The notes below the pieces were generated by a model. That model saw nothing but the letters and a program-made list of their open reading frames with translations. It was not told the origin of the DNA and ran no database searches. This document shows, in pieces, positions 24,456 through 33,339 of a stretch of DNA of 64,000 nucleotides (position 1 is the first letter of the stretch; each line of letters begins with the position of its first letter). The position numbers and the translations under genes are program-made. Source of the DNA: Actibacterium sp. 188UL27-1 (GTDB taxonomy: Bacteria; Pseudomonadota; Alphaproteobacteria; Rhodobacterales; Rhodobacteraceae); the NCBI RefSeq assembly GCF_016901225.1, contig NZ_JAFEUL010000022.1, positions 1 through 64,000 of the forward strand. The letters are read 5' to 3'.

Positions 24456-25082
24456 ATGCACCCCAATCGTGCCTTTCGACATGTCAGTGATGACCTGAAT
24501 ATTGATTTCACCCGCGAGCGGGGTTTCGGGACGTTGACCATAAGCGGTGCGGATGGCCCCCTGCTGTCCCATATTCCATTTCTCTTGAATGAAGCAGGTA
24601 CGGCGGCGGAGCTTCACCTTGTCCGGTCCAACCCGATCACGCAGCTTGCACGCCAACCAGTGACGGGTGTTATCAGCGTCACCGGCCCGGACAGCTATGT
24701 CTCACCCGACTGGTACGGCGCGGAGGACCAGGTGCCGACCTGGAACTACGTCGCGGTCCACCTGTGCGGCGTGCTGCATCCTCTTCCGGCGGACCACTTG
24801 AATGGCTTGTTGGATCGTCTCTCCGCGTATTTTGAGAACAGGCTGTTCCCGAAAACCCCCTGGACGTCTGACAAGATGTCGGACGGCGTGATGGACCGGA
24901 TGATGCGGGCAATCTTGCCGTTCCGTTTCGACGTGCAAAAGATCAACGGGACCTGGAAGCTCAACCAAAACAAGCCTGCGGCGGTTCGGCTGGCGGCGGC
25001 AGACCATCTGGAAACCTATGGGATCGGGTCGGAGATTGCCTTGCTTTCCACCTTGATGCGCGGCGCGGGAGAGGCGGAGTAA
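24456..25082 (+). CDS. PaiB-like FMN-binding protein
   Basis: 208 residues. It starts MHPNRAFRH and contains the PaiB/FMN-binding split-barrel pattern: GTLTISGADGPLLSHIPFLLN, ARQPVTGVISVTGPDSYVSPDWY, VPTWNYVAVHLCG and KLNQNK near the end. Family members are annotated as negative regulators of protease/sporulation genes in Bacillus but here are more likely flavin-binding oxidoreductase-like proteins. It begins 3 bases after the mtaB stop, so it is in the same operon. Confidence 0.85.
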   Translation: MHPNRAFRHVSDDLNIDFTRERGFGTLTISGADGPLLSHIPFLLNEAGTAAELHLVRSNPITQLARQPVTGVISVTGPDSYVSPDWYGAEDQVPTWNYVAVHLCGVLHPLPADHLNGLLDRLSAYFENRLFPKTPWTSDKMSDGVMDRMMRAILPFRFDVQKINGTWKLNQNKPAAVRLAAADHLETYGIGSEIALLSTLMRGAGEAE

Positions 25083-25147
25083 CAGCCTGCTTGCCACGCT
25101 GGGGCGAGACAGCCATGGTGCAGCCACTACCCTTTTGGAGATATCAT

Positions 25148-25750
25148 ATGCAACTTTTCCACGCTGCGGCCTCCCCTTTTGTGCGCAAGGTGATGGTTGT
25201 CTTGCATGAAACGGCACAGCTACAGGATGTGGAGATCGTGCCGGCCATTGGTCATCCGATGGCCTCGTCTGATATGCCCCTGGCGCATAACCCGCTGGGC
25301 AAGATACCGGCCTTGCAGCGCCCCGATGGCCCCGCGCTCTATGACAGTCGGGTGATTTGTGAATTCTTGAGTGACCGAGCCGGAGCGCAGCTTTATCCCG
25401 CCGCGCGCAAATGGGAGGCCATGACCCTGGAAGCCACAGCGGACGGGATCATGGATGCCGCCGTGTTGATGGTTTATGAGACGCGGTGTCGGCCCGACGA
25501 TATGCAATTTGCCCCCTGGGTCGATGCGCAGTGGGATAAGGTTGCGCGCGCCCTTGATGCCGTGAATGCGCGGTGGATGAGCCATTTGGCCGGGCCGCTT
25601 GATATCGGTCACATTGCCATGGGATGTGCGCTCTCCTATCTTGATTTTCGCCATGCGGACCGGGACTGGCGCCAGCATCACCGTGCGCTTGCGGCATGGG
25701 AGCAAACCTTTGCCCAGCGTGACAGCATGCAGCAGACACAACCGAGTTGA
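25148..25750 (+). CDS. Glutathione S-transferase
   Basis: 200 residues from ATG 25148 with GGAG 8 bases upstream. The thioredoxin-like N-terminal domain (about 1-80) starts MQLFHAAASPFVRKVMVVLHE, with Ser9 in the usual SPFVRK catalytic position, and has NPLGKIPALQ and the DSRVICEFL glutathione site. The C-terminal domain is helical. Substrate unknown. It closes the dapF run, 65 bases after the PaiB-like gene. Confidence 0.85.
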   Translation: MQLFHAAASPFVRKVMVVLHETAQLQDVEIVPAIGHPMASSDMPLAHNPLGKIPALQRPDGPALYDSRVICEFLSDRAGAQLYPAARKWEAMTLEATADGIMDAAVLMVYETRCRPDDMQFAPWVDAQWDKVARALDAVNARWMSHLAGPLDIGHIAMGCALSYLDFRHADRDWRQHHRALAAWEQTFAQRDSMQQTQPS

Positions 25751-25904
25751 TCGGGAAACGGCTTGATCTTGCGACGTTTATCGCCGTGGTCTGCTGATTG
25801 TCGCTTGGCATCAGGGTCTTTTTCACCGGGGCCGCCTCAGGTGCCAGGCCGTGTGATACCACACAAGCGACGCTATCCTGCATTCACGTTTTGAAAGGGC
25901 CGCG

Positions 25905-26654
25905 ATGATCACCGTCCGTTACATATCCCAAATATCCGAAGGTCGCCAAAGGGTTTTCGACAGTGCGGCGGGGCGGTGGGATCGTCTGATCGACACGTCT
26001 TATCCGGCTTTGACCGTGAACGGAGAGGTTCTGGACGGCATTCTGATCGAGGCCTCCATTGTACCGATCGACGGTGCGACAGGTGTGCTGGGTCAAGCGG
26101 GGCCGACGATCCTGCGGCCAGGTGGTGTTCTGCCTGCTCAAGGTGTGATGCAATTCGACGTGGCCGATGTGGAACGCCTTGAACAGACGGGCTCGTTCGA
26201 GGATGTGGTCCTGCATGAAATGGCCCATGTCCTGGGGTTCGGCACGCTGTGGCAACGCCAAGGTCTGGTTAACAATAGCGGGACCAACAATCCGATTTTT
26301 GTTGGCGACGCGGCGCGTCAGGAATATGCAGCACTCAGTCAGTCGTCGCGCTCCGGCGGTGTTCCTGTCGCCAATACGGGTGGGGCTGGAACGCGCGAGG
26401 GGCATTGGCGGGAACTGGTTTTTGGCGATGAGCTGCTAACCGGGTTCATCTCGGGCAGCGAGCGCCCGATCAGCCGGATGTCTGTCGCGGCATTCGCTGA
26501 CATGGGATATGATGTCGATCTGGATGCGGCAGATCCCTACACCTTGCCCACATTTCGGGAATTGGCCGAGATTGGCATCACGGAGGCGGTCCGTATCTGC
26601 GATCTGTGTCGTATGGCGCGCCCTGGAGATCCGATTGTCCTGGATGGATCTTGA
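25905..26654 (+). CDS. Leishmanolysin-like (M8-related) zinc metalloprotease
   Basis: 249 residues. The catalytic zinc motif is VLHEMAHVLGFGTLW, the HExxHxxGxG form seen in bacterial M8 relatives, with a later SRMSVAAFADMGYDVD Met-turn region. There is no clear signal peptide in the sequence from ATG 25905; secretion would need another route, or the gene begins within a larger lost one. Stands alone, with about 150 empty bases before it and 230 after it. Confidence 0.8.
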   Translation: MITVRYISQISEGRQRVFDSAAGRWDRLIDTSYPALTVNGEVLDGILIEASIVPIDGATGVLGQAGPTILRPGGVLPAQGVMQFDVADVERLEQTGSFEDVVLHEMAHVLGFGTLWQRQGLVNNSGTNNPIFVGDAARQEYAALSQSSRSGGVPVANTGGAGTREGHWRELVFGDELLTGFISGSERPISRMSVAAFADMGYDVDLDAADPYTLPTFRELAEIGITEAVRICDLCRMARPGDPIVLDGS

Positions 26655-26886
26655 TACCCCGCTGATCCCGGTTCTGACCTCTTGTGCAAAACCACCCGCT
26701 CGGTTCCCGGTCGACGAGCGATCCAGGTACTGAGATTTGTTGAAGGGTCGTTATGTGGTGGGTGATAGCGCAGCAAACACTACCGGTGCGCGCAACAAAC
26801 GGGCGGAGGGGATTGGCCTTTAGATACTTAGATTGGCCAAAATTCCGGTGGCCGAATGGCATTAGGCTTGCTCAGAGGCGGATCGC

Positions 26887-27720
26887 TCAACGCGATGCAA
26901 CGATCTGAAGGATATTTGCCGCAGAACCTTGAGGGGTCAGAAGGGTGAGCGCCGACGCGCCGGGTGTGCTGGCAGACGGGCCTGAGGCAAGGTCAGCACG
27001 CAACAGGAACAAGCGAACGAAGTCGTCCAGCTTTTCGGGGTCGGAAAATTGGCTGATTTCGCCATCTCCGGTGGCCCGATCCAGACGTTGGCGGAACTCT
27101 TTGAGCTGTGCATCCAAATCCAATGTCACGAAGCTGGAAGGCAGCCCAAGGGCCGTCTCGAACGCACTGCGCAACGGGGGGTTGCCCATGATCGAGAACC
27201 ACTTTGCGTTGTCGGACGTTGCTTCCTGCGCCAGATCCGCCAGATCTCGATCCACTGCGAAGGCAAGGCGCAAGTCGTCATCTTGAGCCCCCACAGCGAT
27301 CTCGAACTGTCGCGCGAGATAGTCCTGTGTCGTTTGATCCGCAAAGCCCGGTGTCAAAGTCGCCGGAACGCCGCCATCACCGAAACCGAAGGCTCCCGCA
27401 AATTCCCGGTAGCGCCGGTCAGCCAGCTTGTTACCGAGGGCCTCGGGATCGGACGTCCCGTCTTCCAGGATTTTCCGTATGAAGAAGCGGTTATCCAGGT
27501 CTTCATCCAGCCCAAATGCACCCAGCGCAACCGACAGCAACGTCCGGTCGGCCACCAGCTCTTCTGCTGTCGAAATCTCGCCGATATTCTCCTTGAAATA
27601 TGCAACTTCGCGATTGATCTGTGGCGACGCATTGAAGGCTGTTTTCTGGGCATCCAGCGTGCGGTTCAGGAACTGCCAACCATTGAAACCGCCGAACGGG
27701 ACGATGGGTTGAAAGGTCAT
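26887..27720 (-). CDS. DUF1217 flagellar-cluster protein
   Basis: 277 residues. It matches the DUF1217 family typical of alphaproteobacterial flagellar loci: FNGWQFLNRTLDAQKTAFNAS at the start, a long helical body (ISTAEELVADRTLLSVALGAFGLD), and ADRRYREFAGAFGFG. Its function is unknown, though flagellar linkage is consistent. It overlaps the flbT stop by 4 bases and is last in a flaF-flbT-DUF1217 unit downstream of flagellin. Confidence 0.85.
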   Translation of the reverse strand: MTFQPIVPFGGFNGWQFLNRTLDAQKTAFNASPQINREVAYFKENIGEISTAEELVADRTLLSVALGAFGLDEDLDNRFFIRKILEDGTSDPEALGNKLADRRYREFAGAFGFGDGGVPATLTPGFADQTTQDYLARQFEIAVGAQDDDLRLAFAVDRDLADLAQEATSDNAKWFSIMGNPPLRSAFETALGLPSSFVTLDLDAQLKEFRQRLDRATGDGEISQFSDPEKLDDFVRLFLLRADLASGPSASTPGASALTLLTPQGSAANILQIVASR

Positions 27721-28121
27721 ACCGGACGGCTCGCCAGAAGGCGCTCCTCCCGCGGTAAAAGGCTCCGAAGGCTTTTGAGTGCCAGATAGTGTTGGCGGTT
27801 CAGCACAGCTTCGGTCGCTTTGGTCAGATGCGTGCGACTGTCGTCATCAACCAGGATTTGGCTGAGTTGTTCGATGCCGCGAAGCAATTGATGATGCGCC
27901 TCATCCGGGTCGCTGTCACCCGACAAGACAAGCTGAGCAATGTAGCAAACCCGCCTTACCGGTGTGTTGGCCCCCTCGGGATGGATCGCGTCACGCAAAC
28001 GAAGGATATGGGCATTGGGTGTGACAATGCTGATCCGACTACGGCGATCCCCATTCTCGATGACAGCCCCATTGATCAGAACGCGTTCCTTGGGGCTCAA
28101 TTTCAAAACAAGGCCACTCAT
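27717..28121 (-). CDS. flbT: Flagellar biosynthesis repressor FlbT
   Basis: 134 residues, beginning MSGLVLKLSPKERVLINGAVIENGDRRSRI, the classic FlbT N-terminus, with YYIAQL-like CYIAQLVLSG in the middle. In Caulobacter FlbT binds the 5' leader of flagellin mRNA and promotes its decay until the hook is complete. It overlaps flaF and the DUF1217 gene by 4 bases each. Confidence 0.92.
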   Translation of the reverse strand: MSGLVLKLSPKERVLINGAVIENGDRRSRISIVTPNAHILRLRDAIHPEGANTPVRRVCYIAQLVLSGDSDPDEAHHQLLRGIEQLSQILVDDDSRTHLTKATEAVLNRQHYLALKSLRSLLPREERLLASRPV

Positions 28122-28492
28122 GGCGAAGGTCTTTCAAGGCTGAGGCCGCGCATAACCGTCATGTTGATGTCCACAAGGATTTCGGCACTGGCCTCGCGAC
28201 GCAAGACAACAGCGGTATGTTGCGTGGTGAATTCGGCAAGATAAAACAGGCGGGCCCTTAGGTCGCCCGGCAAACCATTGGCCGGGTCTGCAACATCTGC
28301 CGCGAGGACAAGCCAGAGGCGGCGATTTTCATGCAGTGCATCAACCAATGACGGGAAACTGGCATCCTTGCCCATCGCAGATTTGAGACGATGGGTAACA
28401 CGTGAAAATGCCGCATATTCGGTTCCGCGATCTGTACGAAGCGGTGTCGCGCTTTCACCATAGGCCTTTTTAGCTTTGAGAAGAGCGTTCAC
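28118..28492 (-). CDS. flaF: Flagellar biosynthesis regulator FlaF
   Basis: 124 residues: AKKAYG at the start, DRGTEYAAFSRVTHRL, and a conserved NRRLWLVLAADVADPANGLPG block are FlaF marks. FlaF acts with FlbT in post-transcriptional control of flagellin and helps flagellin secretion. It is separated from flagellin by 80 bases containing a strong hairpin. Confidence 0.92.
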   Translation of the reverse strand: MNALLKAKKAYGESATPLRTDRGTEYAAFSRVTHRLKSAMGKDASFPSLVDALHENRRLWLVLAADVADPANGLPGDLRARLFYLAEFTTQHTAVVLRREASAEILVDINMTVMRGLSLERPSP

Positions 28493-28533
28493 AAGACATC
28501 CTTCCTGGAGTCAAACAGTACAATACTAGAGAA

Positions 28534-28564
28534 GTGAAGCGCGCCAATGAGTGGCGCGCTTCAC
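28534..28564 (-). terminator. Perfect hairpin between flagellin and flaF
   Basis: GTGAAGCGCGCC (28534-28545), a 7-base loop, and GGCGCGCTTCAC (28553-28564): a perfect 12-base-pair stem 9 bases past the flagellin stop. On the minus-strand transcript it is followed by a mixed, not pure, U tract. It may terminate or process the abundant flagellin mRNA while letting some transcription reach flaF. Confidence 0.65.
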
Positions 28565-28572
28565 TCAATATC

Positions 28573-29913
28573 TTACCGGAACAGTGACAGAACCGACTGC
28601 GGTGCCTGGTTCGCGATGGACAGCGCCTGGATGCCCAGCTGCTGCTGTACCTGCAGGGCCTGCAGCTTAGCCGAGGTTTCTTCCATGTCCGCATCAACCA
28701 GGGATCCGATGCCAGACTTCAAGCTATCGGTCAGTTTGCTGATGAAATCGGACTGGGTCTCGACCCGACCTTGAACTGAACCAAAAGCAGCCGATGCATC
28801 GATGGCCTGGTTAATCAAACCGTCAATCGCTGCCAATGCACCAGTGGCGCCAGCATCAGTGGTGACGTCAATGGTCTGAACAGCACCAAGTCCGCCTGAT
28901 GCACTGCTGCTCCCAGCTGTACCGCCTGTTTGAGCACGAATACCAACGTTGATAGTGGTGTTGGTTGACGTCGCCGTACCATTGGTGATCGTGAACTGAT
29001 TAGTGTTTGCTCCCGTACCCTGTTCGACAGTGTAACCGCTGCCCGAGTCCGTCGCGGCGCCAAAGAATGCGTTGATCTGATTTGTCAGATTGCGAGCGAC
29101 ATCCTCGGTACCATCTGTGGCAGACGCCACATACTGGAATGTCCTCTGGCCCTCGGTAGAACCGCCGCCGGCCACGTTGACAGTCACATCATCCAAAATG
29201 ATTTCATAGCTATTGCCAGCTGCAACCTCACCGATGGTGACGGTCATGTTCGCATTGTTGGCAATAGACTCAGTTGGCGCACTAGGATCAAATGGGGTGT
29301 CATCAGCTACAGTGTTAGCCGCGGTACCCTGGATCAATGCGCTGGCCGCTGCGGCATTCGCGAGGTCCGTACCACCAAAGGTTTGCGCCGAAACCGGTGT
29401 TGTGACCGACAGATTCTGACGATCGACTTCGATCTGACGGCTGGTCACGTTGCCGTTGGAGTCCCGATCAAGAGACGACAAAACGTTCATGGCATCTGTC
29501 GACGAACCATCGATCAAATTGAGACCATTGAATTGAGCAGCACCAACCACAGAGTTGATCTGAGCTTCGAGCGCATCAATGTCGGCCTGAATAGCGTCGC
29601 GATCGACGTTTTCTTCCTGAGCGGCGACGATCCGGCCTTTCATTTCAGTCAGCAGATCAGTCACGGTCTCGGATGCGTCACGGGCAACGGCCACGGTGGA
29701 CTGACCCAAGGACAGGCTTTCGGAGATCGCCTTGAACCCTTTGACGTCGGATTCCATGACCTTGGAGATGGACCAGATCGCGGCGTTGTCTTTGGCAGAG
29801 CCAACCGACTTACCGGTGGAAATCTGGCTTTGGACGTCTTCCAAATTGCCGTTGATGCTCCGCAAAGTCTGCAGTGCAACCATCGAGCTGGTATTCGTAA
29901 GAATGCTGGACAT
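28573..29913 (-). CDS. Flagellin
   Basis: 447 residues from ATG 29913. The conserved D0/D1 ends are present: MSSILTNTSSMVALQTLRS and the ISTGKSVGSAKDNAAIWSIS box at the start, QALQVQQQLGIQALSIANQ and QSVLSLFR at the end. The middle (about 180-370) is Thr/Asn/Ala-rich and variable, as for the exposed D2/D3 region. It is exported by the flagellar type III system and forms the filament. The ~210 bases upstream should hold its promoter and leader; I saw no clear sigma-28 or sigma-54 site. Confidence 0.95.
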   Translation of the reverse strand: MSSILTNTSSMVALQTLRSINGNLEDVQSQISTGKSVGSAKDNAAIWSISKVMESDVKGFKAISESLSLGQSTVAVARDASETVTDLLTEMKGRIVAAQEENVDRDAIQADIDALEAQINSVVGAAQFNGLNLIDGSSTDAMNVLSSLDRDSNGNVTSRQIEVDRQNLSVTTPVSAQTFGGTDLANAAAASALIQGTAANTVADDTPFDPSAPTESIANNANMTVTIGEVAAGNSYEIILDDVTVNVAGGGSTEGQRTFQYVASATDGTEDVARNLTNQINAFFGAATDSGSGYTVEQGTGANTNQFTITNGTATSTNTTINVGIRAQTGGTAGSSSASGGLGAVQTIDVTTDAGATGALAAIDGLINQAIDASAAFGSVQGRVETQSDFISKLTDSLKSGIGSLVDADMEETSAKLQALQVQQQLGIQALSIANQAPQSVLSLFR

Positions 29914-30122
29914 GTATATTAGGTCCCTTAGCTTTGGCGCTTTACGCCGGGTTTCCAGAGCCGCTTTCGCGACAGACAAGGCGTTTTGCCTGTATGGGCC
30001 AAGATGTCCTTTCCCATGCCACCCTCATCTGAGGTGCGACGCCTAGATGCCCGCCAAGGTCCTAAGATTAGCCTAAGCACCCCGCATCTAACCCGTTGGA
30101 TTTTAAACAAAATCGGTTCAAG

Positions 30123-30461
30123 TCAGGCCTTCTTCTCAAGCCGACCGCGGGGCGTGGCCAAGTCGCGCCGCTGCCCTTGCGCGGTGTAAGTATCAAGGTG
30201 GCTGGTCGCCCGGCGGGTGGCGGCAAGCCGATCAATGACCGAGCGTAGGCCACGGATGGTCGCCTGATGGAGGCGATTGTTCCGCTCTGCGGCGTCCTTC
30301 AAGCGCTGCGCATCTTCGCGCGACAGGCTTTCGGAATCATCTTGCAGCGCATCCAGCAGCGTTTCCTTCGCATGCAAGACCTGCTCAAGCCGGGAGAAAT
30401 CGGAATGCCGCAGGGCATCTTCTTCTTGATCCAACAGTGTTTCGATTGCCAGGCTGTTCAT
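30123..30461 (-). CDS. FlgN-like flagellar export chaperone
   Basis: 112 residues from ATG 30461 (GGGAG upstream); longer open sequence upstream belongs to the preceding gene. It is an all-helical protein: LLDQEEDALRHSDFSRLEQVLHAKETLLDAL and a long second helix with NNRLHQATIRGLRSVIDRLAATR, matching FlgN's coiled-coil layout. FlgN escorts the hook-junction proteins FlgK and FlgL. Its start lies 2 bases past the end of the flgJ-like gene. Confidence 0.75.
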   Translation of the reverse strand: MNSLAIETLLDQEEDALRHSDFSRLEQVLHAKETLLDALQDDSESLSREDAQRLKDAAERNNRLHQATIRGLRSVIDRLAATRRATSHLDTYTAQGQRRDLATPRGRLEKKA

Positions 30462-30462
30462 C

Positions 30463-30735
30463 TTACTCCCCTTCATATGCTTTGATTGCATCGAATATGC
30501 TTTCAGCCAGACCCAGACCGCCCCTTTCCGCCAAGGCGCGGGCCTGCTCTTGCAAAAGAAATCCGGAAAATTGCTCTTCGCCGATGCCGCCGCCAAAGCC
30601 GTCGCGCGCCGTTCCAAGGCCTGTATGTTTCAGCATCTCAGTGAGGAAAACAGCCTCCATATCAACGGCAAGCTCTTGAAGTTTATGCATTTTTGAGGAA
30701 GGCATCGTTGTGGACGATATCGGTGGAAGATCCAT
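30463..30735 (-). CDS. FlgJ-like rod-binding protein
   Basis: 90 residues. LQELAVDMEAVFLTEMLKHTG and GGGIGEEQFSGFLLQEQARALAERGGLGLAESIF form the rod-binding domain of FlgJ. The muramidase domain of enteric FlgJ is absent, the normal form in alphaproteobacteria. It acts as scaffold for the flagellar rod in the periplasm. It is first in a minus-strand unit divergent from the fliK-like gene. Confidence 0.85.
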   Translation of the reverse strand: MDLPPISSTTMPSSKMHKLQELAVDMEAVFLTEMLKHTGLGTARDGFGGGIGEEQFSGFLLQEQARALAERGGLGLAESIFDAIKAYEGE

Positions 30736-30845
30736 GTTGGCTCCGTTCGAGAATCAGAAAACTTTTCCAGATATGGAGCGGAATGGGTAAAGGATCGGTA
30801 ATGAATTGAAGGCAAGTTGACGGAGAACAAAGGCAGAAAGTCTTC

Positions 30846-32270
30846 ATGATGCAACCGCTTCCCATTGCTCCGTTTTTCGTGTCCCCGGCTGGCTCAACCA
30901 TTCCAGTCAGTTCAGACCCGGTTGACGGGGATGCCAAATTTGCGTTGCTGCTTGAAAATATGCGCGACCGCTCGACCAAAGACCCGGAGAGCGAGCAACA
31001 GCACCCAACTGTTCAGGATGAACAGGATATTCAAGACGTGCTTGTTGATGGCGAAGAGCCGCAACCGGATCCGGGCGATGTCGTTGTCGCCGATCCCGAG
31101 GAAAGTGTTTTAACAGTCCTAGATGATTCTATCGGTGGTGAACGCGCAAACACCGTAGCGAGGGACCAGTCTGAGCCACAAGAGTTTTCCATATTTGAGG
31201 TTGGTGGTGTCGCAGGCAACGTCGTCGATACATCCACACCACCCGATGGCGCTCGACAGCTGGCAGTGCCGTCGGAACGCGATGTGATGCTGCCACCAAC
31301 CGAACCGTCTAGTGCCCCAAACGACCAACCGATACCGGCACAAGCCACGCCGAAACCCGATGATAAACCGGAAAATCCTCGCCCTCCGATGACGCAAAAC
31401 AAAGGCGCCGGTGGTGTGGTCGCGCAGCATCCAATATTGAGAGCCGGTGAAGCTGCGCTTGAGCATCCCAAAAGCGGGAATGAGCCTGAAAAGCAAGCGC
31501 AACCTCACCAAACGGTTCCCCGCCAGACTGTTCTCGCAGCACTGCCGATGAATGAGCCAATAATATCGGTCGACCCGATCCCCCCAAAGACACGCGCATC
31601 CTTGGTTGAGCCAGAGTTGACGAAATCGGCCGATATTAAAGTAACGACCATACAACAGGTCGCTACCGCAACTGGGGATGTTGCGCGTCCCTATCCTGCC
31701 TTTGTCGCTATGCCGGCCGTAACTACGCCACAAGAACCGTTGATGAACACGCACAGAGGAGACGGACATTCAACAGAGCTTGACGTTCTGTTCCGAGCAG
31801 ACGGAAGAGAGCGCGGGCCATCAACCATCGCGCAAACGGGCGGATCCGCTGTATCACTCACCTCCCCCGATACAGCCCGCAATGCGGTGATCCAGATCCA
31901 GGAGACATTGCGGACAAACACGTCATCAACCGTTGAATTGACCCTCAGCCCGGAAGAGTTGGGCCGGGTCCGCTTGGGACTTGCCATGTCGGACGGAGTT
32001 GTCGTGATCTCGGTAGCAGCTGAGCGTGGCGAGACGCTGGATCTGTTGCGGCGCCATGCCAGCCAGTTGGAGCGACAGATGCAAGAGCTAGGCTACGAAC
32101 AGGTTTCGATCGATTTCGGACAGAAGCATCAGGACAATGACCAAAACAACGATAATCACGCCCCTTGTGACCGCGCGATGTCCGCTGTTTCATTGGACGA
32201 TACCTTGGCACAGCCCCGACCCACCAACCTGACTGGCCCCCCGTATGGTGGTCTGGATTTAAGGATTTGA
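30846..32270 (+). CDS. fliK: Flagellar hook-length control protein (FliK-like)
   Basis: 474 residues. The first ~340 are Pro/Glu/Asp-rich and of low complexity, as usual for the ruler part. The C-terminal Flg_hook domain (about 360-450) includes STVELTLSPEELGRVRLGLAMSDGVV and LLRRHASQLERQMQELGYE. FliK measures hook length and flips the export gate to filament proteins. ATG 30846 or 30849. It is followed after 3 bases by flgD, so both are one unit. Confidence 0.85.
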   Translation: MMQPLPIAPFFVSPAGSTIPVSSDPVDGDAKFALLLENMRDRSTKDPESEQQHPTVQDEQDIQDVLVDGEEPQPDPGDVVVADPEESVLTVLDDSIGGERANTVARDQSEPQEFSIFEVGGVAGNVVDTSTPPDGARQLAVPSERDVMLPPTEPSSAPNDQPIPAQATPKPDDKPENPRPPMTQNKGAGGVVAQHPILRAGEAALEHPKSGNEPEKQAQPHQTVPRQTVLAALPMNEPIISVDPIPPKTRASLVEPELTKSADIKVTTIQQVATATGDVARPYPAFVAMPAVTTPQEPLMNTHRGDGHSTELDVLFRADGRERGPSTIAQTGGSAVSLTSPDTARNAVIQIQETLRTNTSSTVELTLSPEELGRVRLGLAMSDGVVVISVAAERGETLDLLRRHASQLERQMQELGYEQVSIDFGQKHQDNDQNNDNHAPCDRAMSAVSLDDTLAQPRPTNLTGPPYGGLDLRI

Positions 32271-32273
32271 AAT

Positions 32274-32957
32274 ATGGATGTTACCGCGACCCCGACAGTC
32301 CAAGGCAATGCACAGACCACACTGCAAGCGCAATCTAGCACAACCAGCATCAACTCGGATTTTGATACATTCCTTAAGATGCTGACGGCACAACTCACCA
32401 ATCAGGATCCGTTGAACCCGCTTGATTCACAGGATTTCGCGGTTCAATTAGCCACGTTCTCCAGTGTCGAACAGCAAACAAAAACGAATGATCTTCTGAC
32501 CGAATTGACAAATCGTTTCACTGCCAGCGGAACCTCGCAACTTGCCAATTGGGTGGGACGCGAGGCGCGGGTCACCGCTGATGCAACCTTCAGCGGTAGC
32601 CCACTGACGCTTTATCCCGACATCCCCGAAGCCGCGACCAAAGCCGAACTGGTAGTGAAAGACAGCACCGGACGTGAGGTCGATCGACGCGCCATTACCC
32701 TTGATGCAAGGGAGGTATTGTGGACCGGTGAGGATGAAAACGGAGAAACGTTCCCGAATGGCCCATACACATTTACTGTCGAAGCGGTGACAAGCGGTGA
32801 TGCAACCACCACTGCGCCGGTTGCCCATTACGCGCGCATCACCGAAGCCCGGCTAACGACCGGAGACGAAAGGCTGGTGCTCCACGGCGGCGTTTTGGTG
32901 GCACCGGACGAAGTGATCGCGATCCGCGCCGCCAATTCCAGTTCAACTCAACCCTGA
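32274..32957 (+). CDS. flgD: Flagellar hook-capping protein FlgD
   Basis: 227 residues. The N-terminal signature is DFDTFLKMLTAQLTNQDPLNPLDSQDFAVQLATFSSVEQQ (about 29-67); a FlgD Tudor/Ig-like part follows with GREARVTAD and NGETFPNGPYTFTVEA. FlgD caps the growing hook. Usually flgE and more hook genes follow, but here the cluster stops and IS remnants begin within 40 bases. Confidence 0.92.
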   Translation: MDVTATPTVQGNAQTTLQAQSSTTSINSDFDTFLKMLTAQLTNQDPLNPLDSQDFAVQLATFSSVEQQTKTNDLLTELTNRFTASGTSQLANWVGREARVTADATFSGSPLTLYPDIPEAATKAELVVKDSTGREVDRRAITLDAREVLWTGEDENGETFPNGPYTFTVEAVTSGDATTTAPVAHYARITEARLTTGDERLVLHGGVLVAPDEVIAIRAANSSSTQP

Positions 32958-32974
32958 ACTCCGCAGAGAAGGTC

Positions 32975-33035
32975 GTCTGTTGATTGTGACTGAGAATTGA
33001 CCCGGTGTTTTCACCGAGAGTTGGCCCACCCTCAG
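32975..33035. mobile_element. IS21-like terminus remnant
   Basis: GAGAATTGACCC and, 25 bases later, GAGAGTTGGCCC form a direct repeat pair of the kind found at IS21-family ends. No istA or istB gene is attached. A 28-codon open frame (33092-33178, MTDEILMKKLKFNGKR) follows but I do not recognise it. Confidence 0.45.
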
Positions 33036-33162
33036 TGATGGAGTAATCCCCCGGAAAATTAGGTGTGTGCGGAAGTAGAATTTTCTCGAATATGACAGAC
33101 GAGATTCTGATGAAGAAATTAAAGTTCAACGGAAAGCGCCTGATTGAGACCGCCTTGCGTTT

Positions 33163-33312
33163 TCAGACAGTAGCTTGATCTGCGTCTGTCTTCTGCGGCG
33201 TCCAATTCCACGGCAGCAATTCATCGAGCCTGCTGATTTTGTAGTCTTGGATACGGTCGAGGATGTGGAGTTGGAGTTTTACCTGCGCCCCAAGTTCCCT
33301 TCAGTTTTGCAC
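33163..33312 (-). pseudogene. IS66-family transposase (TnpC), C-terminal remnant
   Basis: The minus strand reads ILDRIQDYKISRLDELLPWNW, then a short tail and a stop at 33163. This is the IS66_C element of IS66 transposases. Upstream the frame is broken; a shifted frame gives AKLKGTWG, which resembles the preceding family motif. Everything further upstream is missing, replaced by the IS3-type remnant. Confidence 0.8.
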
Positions 33313-33339
33313 GGAGTCCTTGGGGTCAAATCTGTGACC

